Shown here: positions 34,101-46,100 of the stretch, in pieces
Numbering within the stretch: the stretch's first letter is position 1
How the letters are laid out: each line of letters begins with the position of its first letter
Origin: Xiphophorus maculatus
Taxonomy: Eukaryota > Chordata > Actinopteri > Cyprinodontiformes > Poeciliidae
Assembly (NCBI RefSeq): GCF_002775205.1
Contig: NC_036456.1
Location: 13,543,463-13,607,462, forward strand
Reading direction: 5' to 3'
Length of the DNA: 64,000 bases
The notes under the pieces: generated by a model
What the model was told of the DNA's origin: nothing
Seen by the model: only the letters and a program-made list of their open reading frames with translations
The model's database searches: none
Made by a program: the position numbers and the translations under genes

Positions 34101-37100
34101 GTTGTTGTGGTCGGAGCAGCTGTAGTTGTGGTTGGTGTCTCTGCTGTTGTGGTTGGAGCTACTGTGGTTGTGGTTGGTGTTCCTGTTGTTGTGGTTGGAG
34201 ATACTGTGGTTGTGGTTGGAGCTTCTGTTGTTGTGGTTGGAGCAACTGTGGTTGTGGTTGGAACTGCTGCGGTAGTGGTTGGAGAAGCTGTTGTTCTTGT
34301 TGGAGCAGCTGTGGTTGTGGTTGGAGTTGCTGTGGTTGTGGTTGGTGCAGCTGTTGTGGTTGAAGGAACTGTTGTTGTGGTCGGTGTCTCTGTTGTTGTG
34401 GTTGGAGCAGCTGTGGTTGTGGTTGGAGCTTCAGTTGTTGTGGTTGGAGAAGCTGTTTTGGTTTCAGTAGGTGTGGTTGAGGTTGGAGCTGCTGTTGTTG
34501 TGGTTGGTGTCCCTGTTGTTGTGGTTGGAGCTACTGTGGTTGTGGTTGGAGCTTCTGTTGTTGTGGTTGGAGCAACTGTGGTTGTGGTTGGAACTGCTGT
34601 GGTTGTGGTTGGTGCAGCTCTTGTGGTTGAAGGAATTGTTGTGGTTGGAGCAGCTGTGGTTTTGGTTGGAGCTGCTGTGGTTGTGGTTGGTGCAGCTGTT
34701 GTGGTTGAAGGAACTGTTGTGGTTGGAGCACCTGTGGTAGTGGTTGGAGAAGCTGTGGTTCCTGTTGGAGCAGCTGTTGTGGTTGAAGGAACTGTTGTTG
34801 TGGTGGGAGCCGCTGTGGTTGTGGTTGGAGAAGCTGTGGTTGTTGTTGGAGCAGCTGTGGTTGTGGATGGAGTTGCTGTGGTTGTGGTTGGAGCAGCTGT
34901 TGTTGTGGTTGGAGCAACTGTTGTGGTTGTGGATGGAGCAGCTGTGGTTGTGGTTGGAGAAGCTGTGGTTGTGGTTGGAGTTGCTGTTGTCGTTGGAGCT
35001 ACAGTTGTTGTGAATGGAGCAAATGTTGTGGTCGGAGCGAGTGTAGATGTGGTTGGAGCCTCAGTTGTTGTGGTTGTAGAAGCAGTTTTGGTTTCAGCAG
35101 CTGTGGTTGAGGTTGGAGCTGCTGTTGTTGTGGTTGGTGTCCCTGTTGTTGTGGTTGGAGCGACTGTAACTATGATTGGAGCAGCTGTGGTTGTGTTTGG
35201 TGCAGCTGTTATGGTTGAAGGAATTGTTGTGGTTGGAGAAGCTGTGGTTGTTGTTGGAGCAGCTGTGGTTTTGGTTGGAGCTGCTGTTGTTGTGGTTTTA
35301 GCTGCTGTTGTGGTTGGAGCAACTGTGATTGTGGTTGGAGCACCAGTGGTTGTGGTTGGTGCAGCTGTTGTGGTTGAAGGAATTGTTGTTGTGGTTGGAG
35401 AAGCTGTTGTTGTGGTTGGTGTCTCTGTTGTGGTTGGAGCAACTGTTGTTGTTGTCGGAGCTACTGTTGTTTTGGTTGGAGCAACTGTTGTTGTCGTCGG
35501 AGCTACTGTTGTTGTGGTTGGAACAACTGTAGTTCTGGTCGGAGCTACTGTAGTTGTGGTTGGAGCTACTGTAGTTGTGGTTGGAGCTGCTGTGGTTGTT
35601 GTTGGTGCAGCCGTTGTAGTTGAAGGAATTGTTGTTGTGGATGGAGCTTCTGTTGTTGTGGTTGGAGCAGCTGTGGTTGTGGTTGGAGCTGCTGTGGTTG
35701 TGGTTGGTGCAGCTGTGGTTGTGGTTGGAGTTGCGGTGGTTGTGGTTGGAGAAACTGTTGTGGTTGCAGCCGCTGTGGTTGTGGTTGGAGCTGCTGTTAT
35801 TGTGGTTGGAGCAGCTGTAGTTGTGGTTGGAGCTGCTGTGGTTGTGGTTGGTGCAGCTGTTTTGGTTGGAGCAGCTGTGGTTGTGGTTGGAGCTTCTGTT
35901 GTTGTGGTTGGAGCAGCTGTGGTTGTGGTTGGAGCTGCTGTGGTTGTGGTTGGTGCAGTTGTGGTTGTGGTTGGAGTTGCTGTGGTTGTGGTTGGTGCAG
36001 CTGTTGTTGTGGTTGGAGCTGCTGTTGTTGTGGTTGGTGCAGCTGTTGTGGTTGAAGGAATTGTTGTGGTTGGAGCAGCTGTGGTTGTGGTTGGAGAAGC
36101 TGTTGTGGTTGAAGGAATTGTTGTGGTTGGAGCAGCTGTGGTTGTGGTTGTTGTCTCTGTTTTTGGACCTTCTGTAGATGTGCTTGGGGCTTCAGTTGTG
36201 GTTGCAGCAGCTGTGGTTGTGGTTGGAGCTGCTGTGGTTGTGGTTGGTGAAGCTGTTGTGGTTGAAGGAATTGTTGTGGTGGTTGGAGAAGCTGTTGTTT
36301 TGGTTGGTGTCTCTGTTGAGGTTGGAGAAACTGTTGTTGTCGTCGGAGCTTCTGTTGTTGTGGCTGGAGCAGCTGTGTTTGTGGTTGACGAAGTTGTGGT
36401 TGTGGATGGAGCTGCTGTTGTTGTGGTTCTTGTCTCTGTTGTTGTTGGTGCAGCCGTTGTAGTTGAAGAAATTGTTGTTGTGGTTGGAGGAGCTGTGGTT
36501 GTGGTTGGAGCTGCTGTGGTTGTGGTTGGTGCAGCTGTTGTGGTCGAAGGAGCTGTTGTGGATGGAGCAGCTGTAGTTGTGGTTGGAGGTTCTGTTGTTG
36601 TCGTCGGAGCTACTTTAGATGTTGTTGGAGCTTTTGTTATTGTGGATGGAGCAGCTGTGGTTGTAGTTGGAGCTGCTGTGGTTGTGGTTGGTGCAGCTGT
36701 TGTGGTTGGAGCAGCTGTGGTTGTGGTTGGAGACGCTGTTGTAGTAGTTGGAGCTGCTGTGGTTGTGGTTGGTACAGCTGTTGTGGTTGAAGGAATTGTT
36801 GTGGTAAGAGCTGCTGTGGTTGTGGTTGGTTTCTCTGTTGAGGTTGGAGCAACTGTTGTTGTCGTCGGAGCTACTGTTCTTGTGGCTGGAGCAGCTGTGG
36901 TTGTGGATGGAGCTGCTGTTGTTGTGGTTGGTGTCTCTGTTGTTGTGGTTAGAGCTTCTGTTTTTGTGGTTGGAACTTCTGTTGTTGTGGTTGGAGCAGC
37001 TGTGGTTGTGCTTGGAGCAGCAGTCGTTGTGGTTTTTGCCTCTGTTGTGGATGGAGCTTCTGTTGTTGTGGTTGGAGCAGCTCTGGTTGTGGTTGGAGCT

Positions 37101-40100
37101 GTTGTGGTTATGGTTGGAGCAGCTGTTGATGTGGTTGGAGAAGCTGTGGTTGTGGTTGGTGTTTCTGTTGTTGTGGTTGGACCTACTGTAGTTGTGGTTG
37201 GAGCAACTGTAGTTGTGGTCGGAGCTACTGTAGTTGTGGTTGGACCTACTGTAGTTGGGGTTGGAGCTGCTGTGGTTGCTGTTGGTGCAGCCGATGTAGT
37301 TGAAGGAATTGTTGTTGTGGATGGAGCTTCTGTTGTTGTGGTTGGAGCAAATGTGGTTGTGGTTGGAGCTGCTGTGCTTGTGGTTGGTGCAGCTGTGGTT
37401 GTGGTTGGAGTTGCGGTGGTTGTTGTTGGAGCAGCTGTGGTTGTGGTTGGAGTTGCTGTGGTTGTCGTTGGTGCAGCTGTGGTTTTGGTTGGAGCTGCTG
37501 TTGTTGTGGTTGGTGCAGCTGTTGTGGTTGAAGGAATTGTTGTTGTGGTTGGAGCAGCTGTGGTTGTGGTTGGAGAAACTGTTGTGGTTGCAGCCACTGT
37601 ACTTGTTGTTGGAGCTTCTGTTATTGTGGTTGGAGCAGCTGTAGTTGTGGTTGGAGCTGCTGTGGTTGTGGTTGGTGCAGCTGTTTTGGTTGGAGCAGCT
37701 GTGGTTGTGGTTGGAGCTTCTGTTGTTGTGGTTGGAGCAGCTGTGGTTGTGGTTGGAGCTGCTGTGGTTGTGGTTGGTGCAGTTGTGGTTGTGGTTGGAG
37801 TTGCTGTGGTTGTGGTTGGTGCAGCTGTTGTTGTGGTTGGAGCTGCTGTTGTTGTGGTTGGTGCAGCTGTTGTGGTTGAAGGAATTGTTGTGGTTGGAGC
37901 AGCTGTGGTTGTGGTTGGAGAAGCTGTTGTGGTTGGAGCTTCTGTTGTTGTGGTTGGAGAGGCTGTTGTGGCTGCAGCAGCTGTAGTTGTGGTTGGAGCT
38001 TTTGTGGTTGTGGTTGGAGACGCTGTTGTTGTGGTTATAGAAGCTGTTGTGGTTGAAGCAGCTGTGGTTGTGGTTGGAGGTGCTGTTGTTGTGGTTGGTA
38101 TCTCTGTTGTGGTTGGAGCAACTGTTGTTGTCATCGTAGCTACTGTTGTTGTGGTTGGAGAAACTGTTGTGGTTGCAGCCGCTGTGGTTGTGGTTGGAGC
38201 TTCTGTTGTTGTGGTTGGTGTCTCTTTTGTTGTGGTTGGAGCTGCTGTGGTTGTGGTTGGTGCAGCTGTTGTGGTTGGAGCAGCTGTGGTTGTGGTTGGA
38301 GACGCTATTGTTGTGATTGGTGCAGCTGTTGTGGTTGAAGGAATTGTTGTTGTGGTTGGATCAGCTGTGGTTGTGGTTGGAGAAGCTGTTGTGGTTGGAG
38401 GTTCTGTGGTTGTGGTTAGTGCAGCTGTCGTGGTTGAAGGAATTGTTGTTGTGGTTGGTGTCCCTGTTGCTGTGGTTGGAGCTTCTGTGGTTGTGGTTGA
38501 AGATGCTGTTGTTGTGGTTGGAGAAGCTGTTGTGGTTGCAGCATCTGTGGTTGTGGTTGGAGCTGCTGTTGTTGTGGTTGGTGTCTCTGTTGTGGTTGGA
38601 GCAACTGTTGTTGTTGTCGGAGCTACTGTTGTGGTTGGAACAAATGCTGTTGTGGTCGGAGCTGCTGTGGTTGTGGTTGGAGAAACTGTTGTGGTTGCAG
38701 CCGCTGTGGTTGTGGTTGGAGCAGCTGTGGTTGTGCTTGGAGCAGCAGTCGTTGTGGTTTTTGCCTCTGTTGTGGATGGAGCTTCTGTTGTTGTGGTTGG
38801 AGCAGCTGTGGTTGTGGTTTGAGCTGTTGTGGTTATGGTTGGAGCAGCTGTTGATGTGGTTGGAGAAGCTGTGGTTGTGGTTGGTGTTTCTGTTGTTGTG
38901 GTTGGACCTACTGTAGTTGTGGTTGGGGCTTCTGCTGTTGTGGTTGGAGCAGCTGTGGTTGTGGTTGGAGCTGCTGTGGTTGTGGTTGGTGCAGCTGTTG
39001 TGGTTGAAGGAATTGTTGTTGTGGTTGGAGAAGCTGTTGTTGTGGTTGGGGTCTCTGTTGTGGTTGGAGCAACTGTGGTTGTCGTCAGAGCTACTGTTGT
39101 TGTGGTTGGAGCAACTGTAGTTGTGGTCGGAGCTACTGTAGTTGTGGTTGGACCTACTGTAGTTGGGGTTGGAGCTGCTGTGGTTGCTGTTGGGGCAGCC
39201 GATGTAGTTGAAGGAATTGTTGTTGTGGATGGAGCTTCTGTTGTTGTGGTTGGAGCAAATGTGGTTGTGGTTGGAGCTGCTGTGCTTGTGGTTGGTGCAG
39301 CTATGGTTGTGGTTGGAGTTGCGGTGGTTGTTGTTGGAGCAGCTGTGGTTGTGGTTGGAGTTGCTGTGGTTGTGGTTGGTGCAGCTGTGGTTTTGGATGG
39401 AGCTGCTGTTGTTGTGGTTGGTGCAGTTGTTGTGGTTGAAGGAATTGTTGTTGTGGTTGGAGCAGCTGTGGTTGTGGTTGGAGAAACTGTTGTGGTTGCA
39501 GCCACTGGGGTTGTGGTTGGAGCTGCTGTTGTTGTGGTTGGTGTCTCTGTTGTTATGGTTGGAGCAGCTGTGGTTGTGGTTGGAGTAGCTGTGGTTGTGC
39601 TTGGAGCTGCTGTGGTTGTGGTTGGTGCAGCTGTTGTGGTTGAAGGAATTGTTGTGGTTGGAGCAGCTGTGGTTGTGGTTGGAGAAGCTGTTGTGGTTGG
39701 AGCTTCTGTGGTTGTGGTTGGTGCAGCGGTTGTGGTTGAAGGAATTGTTGTTGTGGTTGGAGAAGCTGTTGTTGTGGTTGGTGTCTCTGTTGTGGTTGGA
39801 GCAACTGTTGTTGTCGTCGGAGCTACTGTTGTTGTGGTTGGAGCAACTTTAGTTGTGGTCGGAGCTACTGTAGTTGTGGTTGGAGCTGCTGTGGTTGTTG
39901 TTGGTGCAGCCGTTGTAGTTGAAGGAATTGTTGTTGTGGTTGGAGGAGCTGTGGTTGTGGTTGGAGCTGCTGTGGTTGTGGTTGGTGCAGCTGTTGTGGT
40001 TGAAGGAGCTTTTGTTGTGGTTGGTGCATCTGTTGTGGTTGGTGTCTCTGTTTTTGTGGTTGGAGGTTCTGTTGTTGTCGTCGGAGCTACTGTACTTGTT

Positions 40101-43100
40101 GTTGGAGCTTCTGTTATTGTGGTTGGAGCAGCTGTAGTTGTGGTTTTAGCTGCTGTGGTTGTGGTTGGTGCAGATGTTGTGGTTGGAGCAGCTGTGGTTG
40201 TGGTTGGAGCTTCTGTTGTTGTGGTTGGAGCAGCTGTGGTTGTGGTTGGAGCTGCTGTGGTTGTGGTTGGTGCAGTTGTGGTTGTGGTTGGAGTTGCTGT
40301 GGTTGTGGTTGGTGCAGCTGTTGTTGTGGTTGGAGCTGCTGTTGTTGTGGTTGGTGCAGCTGTTGTGGTTGAAGGAATTGTTGTGGTTGGAGCAGCTGTG
40401 GTTGTGGTTGGAGAAGCTGTTGTGGTTGGAGCTTCTGTTGTTGTGGTTGGAGAGGCTGTTGTGGCTGCAGCAGCTGTAGTTGTGGTTGGAGCTTTTGTGG
40501 TTGTGGTTGGAGACGCTGTTGTTGTGGTTATAGAAGCTGTTGTGGTTGAAGCAGCTGTGGTTGTGGTTGGAGGTGCTGTTGTTGTGGTTGGTATCTCTGT
40601 TGTGGTTGGAGCAACTGTTGTTGTCATCGGAGCTACTGTTGTTGTGGTTGGAGAAACTGTTGTGGTTGCAGCCGCTGTGGTTGTGGTTGGAGCTTCTGTT
40701 GTTGTGGTTGGTGTCTCTTTTGTTGTGGTTGGAGCTGCTGTGGTTGTGGTTGGTGCAGCTGTTGTGGTTGGAGCAGCTGTGGTTGTGGTTGGAGACGCTA
40801 TTGTTGTGATTGGTGCAGCTGTGGTTGTGGTTGGAGAAGCTGTTGTGGTTGGAGGTTCTGTGGTTGTGGTTAGTGCAGCTGTTGTGGTTGAAGGAATTGT
40901 TGTTGTGGTTGGTGTCCCTGTTGCTGTGGTTGGAGCTTCTGTGGTTGTGGTTGAAGATGCTGTTGTTGTGGTTGGAGAAGCTGTTGTGGTTGCAGCATCT
41001 GTGGTTGTGGTTGGAGCTGCTGTTGTTGTGGTTGGTGTCTCTGTTGTGGTTGGAGCAACTGTTGTTGTTGTCGGAGCTACTGTTGTGGTTGGAACAAATG
41101 CTGTTGTGGTCAGAGCTGCTGTGGTTGTGGTTGGAGAAACTGTTGTGGTTGCAGCCGCTGTGGTTGTGGTTGGAGCAGCTGTGGTTGTGCTTGGAGCAGC
41201 AGTCGTTGTGGTTTTTGCCTCTGTTGTGGATGGAGCTTCTGTTGTTGTGGTTGGAGCAGCTGTGGTTGTGGTTTGAGCTGTTGTGGTTATGGTTGGAGCA
41301 GCTGTTGATGTGGTTGGAGAAGCTGTGGTTGTGGTTGGTGTTTCTGTTGTTGTGGTTGGACCTACTGTAGTTGTGGTTGGGGCTTCTGCTGTTGTGGTTG
41401 GAGCAGCTGTGGTTGTGGTTGGAGCTGCTGTGGTTGTGGTTGGTGCAGCTGTTGTGGTTGAAGGAATTGTTGTTGTGGTTGGAGAAGCTGTTGTTGTGGT
41501 TGGGGTCTCTGTTGTGGTTGGAGCAACTGTGGTTGTCGTCAGAGCTACTGTTGTTGTGGTTGGAGCAACTGTAGTTGTGGTCGGAGCTACTGTAGTTGTG
41601 GTTGGACCTACTGTAGTTGGGGTTGGAGCTGCTGTGGTTGCTGTTGGTGCAGCCGATGTAGTTGAAGGAATTGTTGTTGTGGATGGAGCTTCTGTTGTTG
41701 TGGTTGGAGCAAATGTGGTTGTGGTTGGAGCTGCTGTGCTTGTGGTTGGTGCAGCTGTGGTTGTGGTTGGAGTTGCGGTGGTTGTTGTTGGAGCAGCTGT
41801 GGTTGTGGTTGGAGTTGCTGTGGTTGTGGTTGGTGCAGCTGTGGTTTTGGATGGAGCTGCTGTTGTTGTGGTTGGTGCAGCTGTTGTGGTTGAAGGAATT
41901 GTTGTTGTGGTTGGAGCAGCTGTGGTTGTGGTTGGAGAAACTGTTGTGGTTGCAGCCACTGGGGTTGTGGTTGGAGCTGCTGTTGTTGTGGTTGGTGTCT
42001 CTGTTGTTATGGTTGGAGCAGCTGTGGTTGTGGTTGGAGTAGCTGTGGTTGTGCTTGGAGCTGCTGTGGTTGTGGTTGGTGCAGCTGTTGTGGTTGAAGG
42101 AATTGTTGTGGTTGGAGCAGCTGTGGTTGTGGTTGGAGAAGCTGTTGTGGTTGGAGCTTCTGTGGTTGTGGTTGGTGCAGCGGTTGTGGTTGAAGGAATT
42201 GTTGTTGTGGTTGGAGAAGCTGTTGTTGTGGTTGGTGTCTCTGTTGTGGTTGGAGCAACTGTTGTTGTCGTCGGAGCTACTGTTGTTGTGGTTGGAGCAA
42301 CTTTAGTTGTGGTCGGAGCTACTGTAGTTGTGGTTGGAGCTGCTGTGGTTGTTGTTGGTGCAGCCGTTGTAGTTGAAGGAATTGTTGTTGTGGTTGGAGG
42401 AGCTGTGGTTGTGGTTGGAGCTGCTGTGGTTGTGGTTGGTGCAGCTGTTGTGGTTGAAGGAGCTTTTGTTGTGGTTGGTGCATCTGTTGTGGTTGGTGTC
42501 TCTGTTTTTGTGGTTGGAGGTTCTGTTGTTGTCGTCGGAGCTACTGTAGTTGTTGTTGGAGCTTCTGTTATTGTGGTTGGAGCAGCTGTAGTTGTGGTTG
42601 GAGCTGCTGTGGTTGTGGGTGGTGCAGCTGTTGTGGTTGGAGCAGCTGTGGTTGTGGTTGGAGCTTCTGTTGTTGTGGTTTGAGCAGCTGTGGTTGTGGT
42701 TGGAGCTGCTGTGGTTGTGGTTGGTGCAGCTGTGGTTGTGGTTGGAGTTGCTGTGGTTGTGGTTGGTGCAGCTGTTGTTGTGGTTGGAGCTGCTGTTGTT
42801 GTGGTTGGTGCAGCTGTTGTGGTTGAAGGAATTGTTGTGGTTGGAGCAGCTGTGGTTGTGGTTGGAGAAGCTGTTGTGGTTGGAGCTTCTGTTGTTGTGG
42901 TTGGAGAGGCTGTTGTGGCTGCAGCAGCTGTAGTTGTGGTTGGAGCTTTTGTGGTTGTGGTTGGAGACGCTGTTGTTGTGGTCATAGAAGCTGTTGTGGT
43001 TGAAGCAGCTGTGGTTGTGGTTGGAGGTGCTGTTGTTGTGGTTGGTGTCTCTGTTGTGGTTGGAGCAACTGTTGTTGTCATCGGAGCTACTGTTGTTGTG

Positions 43101-46100
43101 GTTGGAGAAACTGTTGTGGTTGCAGCCGCTGTGGTTGTGGTTGGAGCTTCTGTTGTTGTGGTTGGTGTCTCTGTTGTTGTGGTTGGAGCTGCTGTGGTTG
43201 TGGTTGGTGCAGCTGTTGTGGTTGGAGCAGCTGTGGTTGTGGTTGGAGCAACTGTTGTTGTCATCGGAGCTACTGTTGTTGTGGTTGGAGAAACTGTTGT
43301 GGTTGCAGCCGCTGTGGTTGTGGTTGGAGCTTCTGTTGTTGTGGTTGGTGTCTCTGTTGTTGTGGTTGGAGCTGCTGTGGTTGTGATTGGTGCAGCTGTT
43401 GTGGTTGAAGGAATTGTTGTTGTGGTTGGATCAGCTGTGGTTGTGGTTGGAGAAGCTGTTGTGGTTGGAGGTTCTGTGGTTGTGGTTTGTGCAGCTGTTG
43501 TGGTTGAAGGAATTGTTGTTGTGGTTGGTGTCCCTGTTGCTGTGGTTGGAGCTTCTGTGGTTGTGGTTGAAGATGCTGTTGTTGTGGTTGGAGAAGCTGT
43601 TGTGGTTGCAGCAGCTGTGGTTGTGGTTGGAGCTGCTGTTGTTGTGGTTGGTGTCTCTGTTGTGGTTGGAGCAACTGTTGTTGTTGTCGGAGCTACTGTT
43701 GTGGTTGGAACAAATGCTGTTGTGGTCGGAGCTGCTGTGGTTGTGGTTGGAGAAACTGTTGTGGTTGCAGCCGCTGTGGTTGTGGTTGGAGCTTCTGTTG
43801 TTGTGGTTGGTGTCTCTGTTATTGTGGTTGGAGCTGCTGTGGTTGTGGCTGGAGACACTATTGTTGTGGTTGGTGCAGCTGTTGTGGTTGAAGGAATTGT
43901 TGTTGTGGTTGGTGCAGCTGTTGTGGTTGAAGGAATTGTTGTTGTGGTTGGAGCTACTGTTGTTGTGGTCGGAGCAGCTGTAGTTGGGGGTGGTGTCCCT
44001 GTTGTTGTGGTTGGAGAAGCTGTTGTGGTTGCAGCAGCTGTAGTTGTGGTTGGAGCTTCTGTGGTTGTGGTTGAAGACGCTGTTGTTGTGGTTGGAGAAG
44101 CTGTTGTGGTTGCAGCAGCTGTGGTTGTGGTTGGAGCTGCTGTTTTTGTGGTTGGTGTCTCTGTTGTGGTTGGAGCAACTGTTGTGGTTGCAGCTGCTGT
44201 GGTTGTCGTTGGAGCTTCTGTTGTTGTGGATGGTGTCTCTGTAGTTGTGGTTGGTGTCCCTGTTGTTGTGGTTTGAGAATCTGTTGTGGTTGCAGCAGCT
44301 GTAGTTGTGGTTGGAGCAGCTGTGGTTGTGGTTAGAGACGCTATTGTTGTGGTTGGAGAAGCTGTTGTGGTTGGAGCTACTGTGGTTGTGGTTGGTGCAG
44401 CTGTTGTGGTTGGAGATGCTGTGGTTGTGGTTGGTGTCTCTGTTGTTGTGGTTGGAGCTGCTGTTGTTGTGGTTGGTGCAGCTGTTGTGGTTGAAGAAAT
44501 TGTTGTTGTGGTTGGAGCAGCTGTGGTTGTGGTTGGAGAAGCTGTGGTTGTTGTTGGAGTTGCTGTTGTCGTCGGTGCTATTGTTGTTGTGGTTACCGTC
44601 TCTGTTGTTGTTGTTAGAGGTACTGTAGTTGTGGTTGGAGCTTCTGTTGGTGTGGTTGGTGTCTCTGTTGTGGTTGGAGAAGTTGTGGTTGTTGTTGGTG
44701 CAGCTGTTGTTGTTGTTAAAGGAACTGTGGTTGTAGTTTGATACGAGCATTAGTAAAGCAGTATTGCATCACTCAAAATTTCAGTAGTTTTGGTAATGCA
44801 CAGATTTACATTTTTTATGGATGTTTTTTACTTTGCTTACCTAAGTCTCCAACAATAACCGATGACGCTTCCACCGAGAATTCAGTTATGTTTGGTGCCT
44901 CATTGATTAAAACATTTTCGATTGCTTGATTACTAGGAACATCTGTTGCTTGAAATTCGAGGTCCAGCGTGTTGATAACTGATCCTCTTCTGCAAATATA
45001 GAAAAATCAAAAACTCATTCATACAAAAAGCTCATTTAGAAGACGAAAATGTGTTTTTTTTTCTATTTCAGAACCTGAATGAGATGATAATCATTCCCAA
45101 GAATGACCTAAATGCTTGTTTGTAGAGGGGATGAAGCTGCAAAGAAATGATGTGAAATGAATTACTTGCTCTCTGTTTTACAATATTATAACTCAGAATT
45201 TGAAGTAGTAAAAACATAAATACACTACTTTTACAGGATAAAACAATACATTATCATGACTCATCTTACTTCAAAACATTGGGAAGGTATGTAATTAATA
45301 CAATCACTTAAAATATTTGAGTGGTAGATCATTGTATTTTCTTATTACAATATTTTTTTTGGAAATAAAACTCAGTTCCAAATTTCCCTCATCTTTAAAT
45401 AATGTTGTAATCCATCTAACAATTGTGTATATTTTTCTTGATAAAATAGGGTTCTGTTTCCTATCTGGATTCTAAAGCAGGATTTTATTGCTACAAGATA
45501 ATAATGCGAGGACTACTGCTATACCATTGTAAGACAGTATAATTTTGTCTGATTTTTTAAAAAAAAACATAGAAAAAATTAAGATATCAAGAGAATAAAA
45601 CTTACACGATTCCACAAAAGTTGGGATCGTTGGCTGAAAGAATCTGAAGAATTGATTTCAAGATTGTTGGTAAAGGTATCAGTAGGAGACCTAAAGTTCA
45701 TCCGGCGGAAAACTCTCATCTCAGTTGTGCTAACGGTAGTTGCTGCTGTTGTAGAAATTGTTATAGATGCAGTTGTTGTTGGAGCAGATGTTGTCGTGGT
45801 TGGTGCAGGTGTTGTGGTTGGAGAAGCGTTGGTTGTGGTTGGAGCCACTGAGGTTGTGGTTGGAGCAGCTGTTGTTGTAGTTGGAGCAGCTGTGGTTGTA
45901 GTTGTAGCTTCTGTGGTTGTGGTTGTAGCTGATGTGGTTGTGGTTGGAGCAACTGTTGTGGTCGGATCAGCTGTTGTTGTGGTTGGAGCAGTTGTAGTTG
46001 TAGCTGGAAAAACTGTGGTTGTAGTTAGAGCTGCTGTGGTTGTGGTCGCAGCCACTGTAGTTGTGGTTGGTGCCACTGTGGTTGTAGTTGGCATACCTGT

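Noticed and set aside
33732-38822. Plus-strand valine/glycine-rich open frames (VVVVGAA repeats), up to 1,696 codons; similar ones across all mucin exons
   Set aside because: They are the exact antisense of the Thr-rich mucin frame. They have no splice context, signal peptide or SEA partner, and they end wherever the repeat phase breaks.
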